A model generated the notes under the pieces. It saw only the letters and a program-made list of their open reading frames with translations, had not been told where the DNA came from and did no database searches. The translations under genes and the position numbers were made by a program. Shown piece after piece: positions 54,884-63,931 of a stretch of 64,000 nucleotides of DNA (positions within the stretch are counted from its first letter, which is position 1; each line of letters starts with the position of its first letter). Origin of the DNA: Aalborgiella sp963841045 (lineage in GTDB: Bacteria > Pseudomonadota > Gammaproteobacteria > Burkholderiales > Burkholderiaceae_C); NCBI GenBank assembly GCA_963841045.1, contig CAWJBD010000002.1, forward strand, positions 1 to 64,000, written 5' to 3'.

Positions 54884-57847
54884 ATGTTGTTAACCAAAAA
54901 ATCGATTTCCACAGATTCATCTGGACGATCACCTTTCATTCATAGTTTGCGACGGGGCTTGTCACAAGCCTTGCCGACCATGGACAGACGCGCATTTTTG
55001 CGACGTTCAGGTTTGGGTGTCGGTGTGGGTATTGCTGCGACGCAATTGACATTGGTTAAAAAGGCCAATGCTGCAACTGAAAAATCCGTGGTTGGTGCTG
55101 GCAAAGTAGAAGTCAAACGCACGGTTTGCACGCACTGCTCGGTCGGGTGCGCAGTTGACGCCGTCGTTGAAAACGGTGTCTGGGTGCGCCAAGAACCCGT
55201 ATTTGATTCACCATTAAATTTAGGCTCATACTGTGCAAAAGGGGCCTCTTTGCGCGAGCATGGTCATGGCGAGTTTCGCTTGCGTTACCCAATGAAATTG
55301 GTCAATGGCAAGTACCAGCGTATTTCATGGGATAGCGCTTTGACGGAAATCAGCGCCAAAATGATGGAATTGAAAAAAGCCAGTGGACCAGATAGTGTGT
55401 ATTTTGTGGGCTCTTCTAAACACAGTAACGAACAGTCGTACCTAATGCGCAAGTTTGTGAGTTTTTGGGGTACCAATAATTGTGACCACCAAGCACGCAT
55501 TTGCCATTCCACCACAGTTGCTGGTGTGGCGAACACATGGGGCTATGGTGCGATGACCAATTCGTACAACGATATGCAAAACAGCAAGTGCGCTTTGTAT
55601 ATTGGTTCGAACGCGGCAGAGGCGCATCCGGTTAGCTTGTTGCACATGTTGCACGCCAAAGAAACCGGTACAAAAATGATTGTGGTTGATCCGCGATTCA
55701 CGCGCACCGCCGCTAAGGCCGATGAATTTGTGCGTATTCGATCGGGCTCAGATATTCCATTTTTATTCGGCGTGCTGTATCACATCTTCAAGAACAATTG
55801 GGAAGACACCAAGTACATCAATGACCGTGTCCATGGCATGGAAAAAGTCAAAGAAGAGGTGCTCGCCAAATGGACACCTGCCAATGTTGAAGAAGCGTGT
55901 GGTGTCAAAGAAGAGCAAGTCTTCCGTGTAGCCAAAATGATGAGCGAGAACCGACCCAGTACCTTGGTCTGGTGCATGGGGCAGACACAGCACACCATTG
56001 GCAATGCCATGGTACGCGCATCGTGCATTCTGCAACTGGCCTTGGGCAACGTAGGTAAATCAGGTGGTGGCACCAATATTTTCCGCGGTCACGACAATGT
56101 GCAAGGTGCCACAGACGTGGGCCCAAACCCTGATTCATTACCCGGCTACTATGGCATTGTGGAAGGCTCTTGGAAACATTTTGCCAAGGTGTGGGGTGTT
56201 GATTTTGAATGGATCAAAAAGCAATTTGCCACTCCTGCCATGATGACTAAACCGGGTACAACCGTATCGCGCTGGATTGATGGTGTGCTTGAGAAAAACG
56301 AACTGATTGATCAAGATTCTAATTTACGATCAGTATTTTTTTGGGGGCACGCCCCCAATTCGCAAACCCGCGGTCTTGAGATGAAGCGCGCGATGGATAA
56401 GTTGGATTTACTGGTGGTGATAGACCCCTATCCATCAGCAACAGCCGCGATGGCGGCCATGCCCGGCAAAGCTGAAGATTTGAACCCCAATCGCGCTGTC
56501 TATTTGTTACCAGCAGCGACTCAATTTGAAACCAGTGGCTCGGCAACAGCGTCAAACCGCTCAATTCAGTGGCGTGAAAAAGTTATTGAGCCTTTGTGGG
56601 AAAGCCGCAGTGATCACATGATCATGCAACAGTTTGCTGACAAACTTGGTTTTGGAAAAGAGTTGTCCAAGAACTACAAAATGCAAAAAGTAAACGGCAT
56701 GGATGAACCCGTGCCAGAGGATATTTTGCGTGAAATCAACAAAGGTTTATGGACCATAGGTTATACAGGACAAAGCCCAGAACGCCTAAAGGCACACATG
56801 CGTAACATGCATGTGTTTGATGTCAAAACGCTTAAAGCTAAGGGCAATGCCAAAGACAAGGAAACCGGTTACGACTTTACGGGGGATTATTTCGGTTTAC
56901 CATGGCCTTGCTACGGTACTGCAGCTATCAAGCATCCAGGCTCCCCGAATTTGTACGACACATCCAAACACGTGATGGAAGGTGGCGGAAATTTCCGTGC
57001 AAACTTTGGCGTAGAGCGTGAGGGTAAATCACTTTTGGCCGAAGATGGTTCGCATTCATTGGGGGCGGACATCACCACAGGCTATCCGGAATTTGATCAC
57101 GTGCTGATGAAAAAGCTCGGCTGGTGGGATGATTTGACCGAAGCTGAAAAAGCCGGTGCAGAAGGTAAAAACTGGAAAACTGATTTGACTGGCGGTATCC
57201 AACGTGTGGTGTTACAAGTGCATGGTTGTCACCCATTTGGCAACGCCAAAGCACGAGCTGTGGTTTGGAACTTCCCAGACCCTATTCCTCAACATCGCGA
57301 AGCCTTGTACAGCACACGTCCCGACTTGGTTGCCAAGTACCCAACGCACGATGATAAGAAAGCCTTCTGGCGTTTACCCACTTTGTACAAAACGATACAG
57401 CAGAAAAACATTGCTGACAAAGTGCATGAGAAATTCCCATTGATTCTGACTTCAGGTCGTTTGGTTGAATTTGAGGGCGGTGGTGAAGAAACCCGTTCAA
57501 ACCCATGGTTGGCTGAATTGCAACAAGAGGCCTTTGTTGAAATCAACCCTAAAACGGCAACTGAGCGGGGTATACAAAATGGCGGGCGGGTATGGTTGGT
57601 GAGCCCTACTGGTGCGCGACTCAATGTGCAGGCACTTGTTACGGAACGCGTTGATTCAGGCACTGTCTGGATGCCGTTCCATTTCTCTGGCCGTTGGCAA
57701 GGCGCGGATATGTTGGCGCACTACCCGAATGGCGCCGCGCCAATCGTTCGAGGTGAAGCTGTTAACACGGCCACAACGTATGGTTATGACAGCGTCACGA
57801 TGATGCAAGAAACCAAATCCACCGTTTGCAATATCGAGAAAGCATAA
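54884..57847 (+). CDS. fdhA: Tat-exported formate dehydrogenase, catalytic alpha subunit
   Basis: The 987-residue protein has a twin-arginine leader DRRAFLRRSGLGVGVGIAAT, the 4Fe-4S ligands VCTHCSVGCAVDAV and GSYCAKGASLREHG, and the metal-site segment NNCDHQARICHSTTVAG with Cys rather than selenocysteine. FRGHDNVQGATDVGP, HAPNSQTRGLEM and the C-terminal LILTSGRLVEFEGGGEETRS bind the two pterins. It is undisturbed over 3 kb. It oxidises periplasmic formate, passing electrons through the beta and gamma subunits to quinone. Confidence 0.95.
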   Translation: MLLTKKSISTDSSGRSPFIHSLRRGLSQALPTMDRRAFLRRSGLGVGVGIAATQLTLVKKANAATEKSVVGAGKVEVKRTVCTHCSVGCAVDAVVENGVWVRQEPVFDSPLNLGSYCAKGASLREHGHGEFRLRYPMKLVNGKYQRISWDSALTEISAKMMELKKASGPDSVYFVGSSKHSNEQSYLMRKFVSFWGTNNCDHQARICHSTTVAGVANTWGYGAMTNSYNDMQNSKCALYIGSNAAEAHPVSLLHMLHAKETGTKMIVVDPRFTRTAAKADEFVRIRSGSDIPFLFGVLYHIFKNNWEDTKYINDRVHGMEKVKEEVLAKWTPANVEEACGVKEEQVFRVAKMMSENRPSTLVWCMGQTQHTIGNAMVRASCILQLALGNVGKSGGGTNIFRGHDNVQGATDVGPNPDSLPGYYGIVEGSWKHFAKVWGVDFEWIKKQFATPAMMTKPGTTVSRWIDGVLEKNELIDQDSNLRSVFFWGHAPNSQTRGLEMKRAMDKLDLLVVIDPYPSATAAMAAMPGKAEDLNPNRAVYLLPAATQFETSGSATASNRSIQWREKVIEPLWESRSDHMIMQQFADKLGFGKELSKNYKMQKVNGMDEPVPEDILREINKGLWTIGYTGQSPERLKAHMRNMHVFDVKTLKAKGNAKDKETGYDFTGDYFGLPWPCYGTAAIKHPGSPNLYDTSKHVMEGGGNFRANFGVEREGKSLLAEDGSHSLGADITTGYPEFDHVLMKKLGWWDDLTEAEKAGAEGKNWKTDLTGGIQRVVLQVHGCHPFGNAKARAVVWNFPDPIPQHREALYSTRPDLVAKYPTHDDKKAFWRLPTLYKTIQQKNIADKVHEKFPLILTSGRLVEFEGGGEETRSNPWLAELQQEAFVEINPKTATERGIQNGGRVWLVSPTGARLNVQALVTERVDSGTVWMPFHFSGRWQGADMLAHYPNGAAPIVRGEAVNTATTYGYDSVTMMQETKSTVCNIEKA

Positions 57848-57856
57848 GGAGTCATC

Positions 57857-58558
57857 ATGGCAAGAATGAAATTTGTTTGTGATGCAGAACGTTGCATCGA
57901 ATGCAACGGCTGTGTGACGGCTTGCAAAAATGAGAACGAAGTGCCGTGGGGTGTGAATCGCAGGCGCGTCGTCACATTGAATGACGGTGTTCCTGGTGAA
58001 AAATCCATCTCCGTAGCGTGCATGCATTGCAGCGATGCGCCCTGTATGGCCGTTTGCCCTGTCAATTGCTTCTATCGCACCGACGAAGGTGTGGTGTTGC
58101 ATGACAAAGATGTTTGCATCGGCTGCGGCTACTGTTCTTATGCTTGTCCTTTCGGCGCACCACAGTTCCCATCACAAGGCACATTTGGTGTGCGCGGCAA
58201 GATGGACAAGTGCACATTCTGTGCTGGTGGCCCAGAAGCCAATGGCAGTCAAGCTGAATTTGAAAAGTATGGACGCAATCGTTTGGCTGAGGGCAAATTA
58301 CCTGCATGTGCCGAGCAATGTTCTACCAAAGCACTCTTGGCTGGTGACGGCGACATCGTGGCCGACATCTTCCGTAACCGTGTCCTGAAGCGCGGAAAGG
58401 GTGCTGAAGTATGGGGCTGGGGTACAGCATACGGCGCGAAGCAAGTTGGGCAACCACCTGCAGTTGCGCCTGCAGCGCGACACCTGCAACTGGGGGTAAA
58501 GTATGAAAAAAACACTCATCATCTTGGCATCATTGACTGTGTTGGCGGCTTGCAGTGA
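57857..58558 (+). CDS. Formate dehydrogenase iron-sulfur beta subunit
   Basis: The protein has four ferredoxin-type motifs: CIECNGCVTACKNENE, CMHCSDAPCMAVCPVNC, CIGCGYCSYACPFGAP, and CTFCAGG with CAEQC. It is about 205-214 residues to QVGQPPAVAPAAR. As written the frame continues into the next gene to 58558; one G fewer in the run near 58494 would give a stop (TAA) just before that gene, so the last 20 residues are probably false. It wires the alpha subunit to the cytochrome. The start is ten bases after fdhA. Confidence 0.92.
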   Translation: MARMKFVCDAERCIECNGCVTACKNENEVPWGVNRRRVVTLNDGVPGEKSISVACMHCSDAPCMAVCPVNCFYRTDEGVVLHDKDVCIGCGYCSYACPFGAPQFPSQGTFGVRGKMDKCTFCAGGPEANGSQAEFEKYGRNRLAEGKLPACAEQCSTKALLAGDGDIVADIFRNRVLKRGKGAEVWGWGTAYGAKQVGQPPAVAPAARHLQLGVKYEKNTHHLGIIDCVGGLQ

Positions 58559-58739
58559 CAGGCAGCAAACTGCTGATACACCAAACAAAGATACAGCGCC
58601 ATATTCTGGTACCGGTGTTGCTTCATTTACCCAGCCAGGCTGGAAAGCAGGTGATACACCTGCCGATAAAGCGGCTTGGGAGCAGCATTTGAAAGCACGC
58701 ATGCAGTACGGTCAAAATGACTATACACGTGCCAACTGA
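58503..58739 (+). CDS. Small lipoprotein within the formate dehydrogenase operon
   Basis: The 78-residue protein begins MKKTLIILASLTVLAACSDR with a lipobox (LAAC). Mature residues include SFTQPGWKAGDTPADKAAWE and ARMQYGQNDY. Similar small lipoproteins accompany fdh genes in related bacteria, as far as I remember. Function unknown; perhaps assembly or membrane placement of the complex. Confidence 0.75.
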   Translation: MKKTLIILASLTVLAACSDRQQTADTPNKDTAPYSGTGVASFTQPGWKAGDTPADKAAWEQHLKARMQYGQNDYTRAN

Positions 58740-58760
58740 AACACAGGAAGGAACTGCTCT

Positions 58761-59954
58761 ATGTCTGCGTTCAAGTCTTGTAAAAACGTTTACTGGCTTC
58801 TTTGCTTGTAAGTGGTTACATTGGCTTGGCGGTCGCCCAGCAAGCAACAGCACCAGCCAACTGCAGCAAATGCCGCACCAGCGGTTGCAGGTGTGCAAAG
58901 TGCCAATATATTTGAAGTCAAACCAGATGCCAGTCTGGATGCCAATTACGCCAAGCAAACCAATGCGGAACGTGCAAAGGTTCAGCCAGGTAACAATGCG
59001 CCCATGTGGCGTCAAGTTGGTAGTGGTGCCGAAGGTTACAGCAGTCTGCCGAAAACCAGCGCGCCAGAAGCTGGTGTTTTGATTCAACCCTTCACACAAT
59101 ACCCAGGTTCGCGCTTGACAACAGCTGGCGAAGCTTGGAGACAAGTGCGCAACAATTGGATCATTCCATACGGTGGCGCATTGTTATTGATTGTGCTGGG
59201 CGCGATTGGTTTGTTTTATTGGCGCAGAGGCACCATTGAGCTCAATGAAAGCCTGACAGGCAGAAAAATAGAGCGCTTTACACCGTTTGAACGTTCTGCT
59301 CATTTGGCAAACGCCATTGCATTCACCATACTTGCAGTATCTGGTTTGGTCATGGCTTTTGGACAATATTTTCTAATGCCCTTGATGGGGAGCAGTCTGT
59401 TTGGTTACCTCACATTTTTACTTAAGAACGCGCATAATTTTGCGGGCCCATTGTTTGCGATATCACTTCTTGTGGTGATATTCACCTATGTTCGCGACAA
59501 TTTACCAGCCAAGGGTGATTTGAATTGGTTCGTCAAAGGTGGTGGCTTGTTGTCAAAGCAACATGTGAAGGCTGGGCGATTTAATGCTGGTGAAAAATTG
59601 CTGTTTTGGCTGGGGGTTTTCGCGTTTGGCCTGATAGTGGTGGCATCTGGTTTGGTTTTAGATAAACTGGTACCGGGCTTGAACTATGACCGCAGTACGA
59701 TGCAGATTGCGCACATGGTGCATGCCGTTGCAACCATAGCCATGATGGGCTTGTTCATGGGGCACATTTATTTGGGTACCATAGGAACTGAAGGAACTTT
59801 GCAAGGCATGCAAACAGGTTATGTCGACGAGGCGTGGGCCAAAGAACATCACGAATTGTGGTTAGAAGACGTTAAATCGGGCAAAGTTTCTGCTGATCGT
59901 ACGGCTGATAAACATGCAGCACGTATTGCAGCCGCAAAAGTTGTTAAAGCATAA
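58761..59954 (+). CDS. Formate dehydrogenase cytochrome b556 gamma subunit, leader frameshifted
   Basis: ATG 58761 follows AGGAAGGAAC. The leader is broken by indels between 58770 and 58860, but reading across frames gives a signal-like stretch (LLVSGYIGLAVAQQ). The main frame has a periplasmic N-terminal part (FEVKPDASLDANYAKQTNAE), then membrane helices: IIPYGGALLLIVLGAIGLFY, FERSAHLANAIAFTILAVSG (heme His), NAHNFAGPLFAISLL and IAHMVHAVATIAMMG with GHIYLG. These His residues match the FdnI/FdoI family, which reduces quinone. About 397 residues. Confidence 0.9.
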
Positions 59955-59966
59955 AGGACTGTGGAA

Positions 59967-60329
59967 ATGAAATCTCAATATATAAAATCGATTTTCATTT
60001 TGTTGATGCTTGGATTTGCAAGCGCCGGTTTTGCAAAATTGCCAGCACCCTCTGAAGAGGCCAAAGCAAAAGCTGCTGAAGCTGCTGCTAAAACGGCTTG
60101 GAGTGGAAAGGTTAACAATTATTTGTTGTGCAAGTCACAAGATAAAACAGCAGCGCACTATTACAAAACCAATAAGACAGCCAAGCCGGCAGTGGCAGCA
60201 GCGCCGTGCGCTGATCCGGGCCCTTTTGTTTATCCATTGCCTGATGCGGCAGCACCGGCAGCAGGTACTGTGGTAGTCGCAAAACCTGCCGTTGTTGCAG
60301 CACCGATTGCAGCGGCTAAAAAGCCTTGA
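59967..60329 (+). CDS. Small periplasmic Ala/Pro-rich protein of the formate dehydrogenase operon
   Basis: The 120-residue protein has a signal peptide ending ASAGFA-KLPAPSEE, an Ala/Lys helix (EEAKAKAAEAAAKTAW), the motif VNNYLLCKSQDKTAAHYYKT with one Cys and a second Cys in APCADPGPFVYP, and a low-complexity Ala/Pro/Val tail. The Cys pair may form a disulfide. It starts 12 bases after the gamma subunit gene. Function unknown. Confidence 0.7.
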   Translation: MKSQYIKSIFILLMLGFASAGFAKLPAPSEEAKAKAAEAAAKTAWSGKVNNYLLCKSQDKTAAHYYKTNKTAKPAVAAAPCADPGPFVYPLPDAAAPAAGTVVVAKPAVVAAPIAAAKKP

Positions 60330-60343
60330 ATTAAAGCCCTGAA

Positions 60344-61276
60344 TTGAACGCTACGCTTCCTTTTTTAACGCAGGCACTCGCGCCTGTGGTGCGTGAGGTT
60401 GTCGTCACGGATGAGTTTGGGCAAAGTAGAACTCTTTTTATCCCTGCAGAACGCGCCTTAACCATTTACGTGGACAAACGCGAGTTGGTGACCTTGATGA
60501 CCCTAGGCGCACACCCAGAATGGTTGGTTTTGGGCTATTTGCGTAACCAGCGTTTGGTCGAAACATTGGATGAGATTGAATCCATCACCGTTGATTGGGA
60601 TGTTGGTGCCGCGGCAGTGAAAACTCGCAATGGCATATCGGATATTGAAAAGCGCACCGAAAAACGGGTGGTGACCACCGGTTGTGGGCAAGGCAGCTTG
60701 TTTGGCGATGTGCTGGATGCCTTAGATGGCATCAAGTTGCCAGCTGCGCATGTCACGCAAACACAATTAGAAGAAATCACCGACACCATTCGCTTGCAAG
60801 ACAGCATTTACAAAAAAGCCGGATCAGTCCATGGTTGTGCTTTGTTTTCAACCCAAGAGACTCATGCAGAAAAATTAATTTTTGTAGAAGATGTTGGGCG
60901 TCATAACGCGATTGACACCATTGCAGGCTGGATGTGGTTGCAAAATACTGCCCCCACGCTTGTCGCTGCGCGTACTGCGCTGCCCCCCACAGGGGAGCAG
61001 CCTTGCTTGGGGCGGCCCAGCGCTGCGGCTAACTTCACCCCCTCGCTTAGCAATATGGTGTTTTACACCACAGGCCGCTTAACCAGTGAAATGGTAATGA
61101 AATCAGCGCAAATGGCCATCCCCATTGTGGTGTCGCGCAGTGGCATGACGGAGATGGGCTTGGCATTGGCACAACAATTGAATCTGTGTGCGATAGGGCG
61201 CGCAACCAACAAGCGGTTCTTGTGTTTTTCGGCACCTGAACGTGTGCAATGGCAAGCCATGGTTGTGGCGGCCTGA
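60344..61276 (+). CDS. fdhD: Formate dehydrogenase accessory sulfurtransferase
   Basis: The 310-residue protein (TTG start 60344) has VVTTGCGQGSLFGDVL with the conserved Cys of the FdhD loop, GSVHGCALFSTQE, FVEDVGRHNAIDTIAGWMWL and FYTTGRLTSEMVMKSAQMAI. It moves sulfur from IscS to the molybdenum cofactor and so activates both formate dehydrogenases in this region. An unusual insert of about 25-30 residues, starting ALPPTGEQPCLGRPSAAANF, lies between the dinucleotide-like motif and FYTTGRL; it is encoded by an interspersed repeat. Whether it impairs activity is unknown. Confidence 0.9.
   Translation: MNATLPFLTQALAPVVREVVVTDEFGQSRTLFIPAERALTIYVDKRELVTLMTLGAHPEWLVLGYLRNQRLVETLDEIESITVDWDVGAAAVKTRNGISDIEKRTEKRVVTTGCGQGSLFGDVLDALDGIKLPAAHVTQTQLEEITDTIRLQDSIYKKAGSVHGCALFSTQETHAEKLIFVEDVGRHNAIDTIAGWMWLQNTAPTLVAARTALPPTGEQPCLGRPSAAANFTPSLSNMVFYTTGRLTSEMVMKSAQMAIPIVVSRSGMTEMGLALAQQLNLCAIGRATNKRFLCFSAPERVQWQAMVVAA
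60970..61050 (+). repeat. GC-rich interspersed repeat (family B) inserted in fdhD
   Basis: The segment contains CGCTGCCCCCCACAGGGG, GCAGCCTTGCTTGGGGCGG and CCCAGCGCTGCGGC, self-complementary C- and G-blocks much richer in GC than the gene around it. I recall near-identical intergenic repeats in Comamonadaceae. It is read in frame. Confidence 0.65.
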
Positions 61277-61295
61277 TCCAAATCTCCAGAGCTAT

Positions 61296-62313
61296 CTAAA
61301 CCTCTTGCGTGGCGTCACGCCCCATGAGTTGCGCTACGGCATTTTTTGCACTGATGGTGCCGTCCAGCACGTCCACCACACTTTGCGTGATGGGCATATC
61401 CACACCCAGTGACCGTGCGCGCTGGCTCACCGTGCGTGCGCTGTAAACGCCTTCTGCCACATGACCCAAAGAGGCAACTGCTTGCGCCAAACTTTGGCCT
61501 TGGGCCAGCAACAAACCCACTTGGCGGTTGCGGCTTAAATCACCAGTCGCTGTCAAAATCAAATCACCTAAGCCAGACAAACCCATTAAAGTTTCAGGCC
61601 TGGCGCCCAGTGCCACACCCAGCCGTGTCATTTCTGCCAAACCGCGTGTGAGCAGTGCAGCACGGGCATTCAAACCCAAGTTCAAACCATCACACAAGCC
61701 TGTGGCAATGGCCAAAACGTTTTTAACTGCACCACCCACTTCGACACCAATCACATCGTCATTGGCGTACACACGCAAAGTATTGCTGTGAAATGCCGTA
61801 ACTATAGGCATCGCACACGCTGGTATGTTGGCTGGCTGCGACCAAAGCTGTGGGTTGACCGCGTGCCACTTCCAGCGCAAAACTGGGGCCACTTAAAACG
61901 CCAAAGCGCAAATCACTGTGGCAAACCTGTGCTGCAATTTCATGCCCCAACAAACCCACTTGCCCATCTTGCGCTGTCTCAAACCCTTTGCATAGCCACA
62001 CCACTGGGCAGGTGACCTTATTCAATTGCAACAGCATGCTGCGCAGAGCTGACATGGGTGTGGCGATGATGCACAAATCAGCTTGTTGGCTGTGTGTAGC
62101 GATATCACCGTGTGCGATTTGCAGTGCAGCGGGTAGAGGAATGCTTGGTAAATAGCGGGCGTTGACACCGTCAGTCTGCATCTGTACCGCTTGTGCCACA
62201 TCACGCGTCCACAGCGTGATGTGATGACCCGCATCAGCCCCCTTGGTCGCACTGGCCGCATTGACTGCCAAAGCCGTACCCCAAGCACCCGCACCAAAGA
62301 TTGAAATTTTCAT
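61296..62313 (-). CDS. gpsA: Glycerol-3-phosphate dehydrogenase [NAD(P)+], one frameshift
   Basis: From ATG 62313: MKISIFGAGAWGTALAVNAA, CIIATPMSALRSML, VVWLCKGFETAQDGQV and GVLSGPSFALEVARGQPTAL. A frame change near 61805 (VCDAYS/TAFHSNTLRVY) leads to the second half: DVIGVEVGGAVKNVLAIATG with the catalytic Lys, LGLNARAALLTRGLAEMTRL and TFMGLSGLGDL-like MGLSGLGDLILTATG. About 338 residues. It makes glycerol-3-phosphate for phospholipids. It is downstream of secB, the usual arrangement. Confidence 0.95.
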
Positions 62314-62334
62314 CTGCTAAGTCTGTGGCAAATG

Positions 62335-62405
62335 GCTAATGCTATATTTTTAATAGCACATTAGGCAATAAATACGCCGGCTACAGCCTGATTTTTCATA
62401 TAATT
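62335..62405 (+). repeat. Interspersed repeat family A, copy 6 (gpsA-secB gap)
   Basis: AATGCTAT...ATAGCACATTAGGCAAT is followed by AAATACGCCGGCTACAGCCT and a T-rich end. It fills the gap between secB and gpsA, which are transcribed leftward, so it would be part of their mRNA. Confidence 0.85.
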
Positions 62406-62418
62406 TTCGGATACAAGC

Positions 62419-62877
62419 TTATTGCAGCGGTGTGGCGGCCGCTTCGGCTTGTTGCTGTTCATACATGGCTTGGAAATTAATTTCAGCCAAATGTACAGGC
62501 GGAAAACCAGCGCGAGAAATGATGTCAGACACATTGCCGCGCAAGTAAGGGTACACAATTTGCGGACAAGTGATGCCCATGATTTGTGGCATCTGTTCTT
62601 GCGGCAAATTGCGAATTTCAAAAATACCCGCTTGCTTGGCTTCAACCAAAAAGACGGTTTTGTCGGCAATTTTGGTGTGCACAGTGGCTGTTACCGATAC
62701 TTCAAACACGCCTTCAGAAATAGGTGTGGCTTCCACACCCAATTGAATATCTACAGCTGGGTTGTCATGCTGCAACAAAATGGCAGGTGAATTGGGTTGC
62801 TCGAGTGAGGCTTCTTTCAAATAAACGCGTTGGATTTGAAAAACGGGATCTAGGTTGTTGCTTGCTTCATCAGCCAT
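62419..62877 (-). CDS. secB: Protein-export chaperone SecB
   Basis: The 152-residue protein has FQIQRVYLKEASLEQPNSPA, VFEVSVTATVHTKIADKTVF, QAGIFEIRNLP, LGITCPQIVYPYLR-like MGITCPQIVYPYLRGNVSD and FPPVHLAEINFQAMYEQQ. It keeps precursors unfolded and hands them to SecA. Length is normal. The secB-gpsA order is common in beta- and gammaproteobacteria. Confidence 0.95.
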   Translation of the reverse strand: MADEASNNLDPVFQIQRVYLKEASLEQPNSPAILLQHDNPAVDIQLGVEATPISEGVFEVSVTATVHTKIADKTVFLVEAKQAGIFEIRNLPQEQMPQIMGITCPQIVYPYLRGNVSDIISRAGFPPVHLAEINFQAMYEQQQAEAAATPLQ

Positions 62878-62947
62878 GGTTTGCTTTCGGTATAAAGAAA
62901 AGGGTTCAAGAAGAACCCATTATCTCAGACCTGCCAAAGCGATTTGC

Positions 62948-63931
62948 TTAAGCGTTCAATTGTTGTTCCAAGTCGTGCAACACTTGGTAGCAGTTGAACA
63001 CTTGCGCCACGCTGGAGTTCGGTTCGCGCCCTTCTTTGATGGCTGCGAAAAATTCGCGGTCTTGCAGTTCAATGCCATTCATGGACACATCCACTTGGCT
63101 GACGTCAATCTTCTCTTCCTTGCCTCTTTTGTAGATTGTGATAAATCGTCATAGCGTGCGATGTAGGTGGCGCTGTCACCAATGTAGCGGAAGAATGTGC
63201 CCAATGGACCATCGTTGTTGAAGCTCAAGCTCAAAGTACAAATCGCACCATTGGCGGCTTTGAGCTGAATCGACATGTCCATGGCAATGCCCAGCGTGGG
63301 GTGAATTGGCCCTTGAATCGCATTCGCTTTGACGATTGGGCTACCAGCTTGGTAGGCAAATAAATCAACCGTGTGCGCGGCGTGGTGCCACAGCAAATGG
63401 TCAGTCCAACTGCGGGCTTGGCCCAGTGCATTCATGTTGGTGCGTCTAAAGAAATAGGTTTGCACATCCATTTGTTGAATGTTGAATTTGCCCAGCTTTG
63501 GATTTGCTTGTGCACATACTGGTGGCTGGGGTTGAAGCGGCGTGTGTGGCCGCACATGGCGACCAATCCACTGCTTTTCGCGATGTCACCACGTCGCTGG
63601 CACCTTTGAGGGTGTCGGCCAAGGGGATTTCAACCTGCACGTGTTTGCCAGCTTTCAAACATGCCAAAGTTTGCGCAGCGTGCATCTGTGTGGGTGTGCA
63701 CAAGATGACGGCATCCACTTCTTTCAGTGCCAAGCTGTCGTCTAAATTGGTAGTGACATGGCCAATGCCATATTTGGCGGCGACTTCTTTGGTCTTTTCC
63801 AATTCACGGCTGACGAGCGAGACAACTTCAACGCCTTCTATGTTTTTAATACCGTCTAGGTGTTTGATACCGAATGCACCTGCGCCAGCTAAGGCAACAC
63901 GTATTTTTTCGACTTTGATGGTTTTGCTCAT
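62948..63931 (-). CDS. ligC: 4-carboxy-2-hydroxymuconate-6-semialdehyde dehydrogenase (LigC/PmdC-like), frameshifted
   Basis: Start ATG 63931: MSKTIKVEKIRVALAGAGAF, the Rossmann loop of the Gfo/Idh/MocA family, then VDAVILCTPTQMHAAQTLAC and AGKHVQVEIPLAD. Frames change near 63560 and 63130. Between them: FNIQQMDVQTYFFRRTNMNA, SWTDHLLWHHAAHTVDLFAY, GIAMDMSIQLKAANG and LSFNNDGPLGTFFRYIGDSA. The last frame gives VSMNGIELQDREFFAA and ends QVLHDLEQQLNA at 62948. These closely match Comamonas-type PmdC/LigC as I remember it. It oxidises the ring-cleavage product of protocatechuate 4,5-dioxygenase. The rest of the pathway would lie beyond the right edge. Confidence 0.82.
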
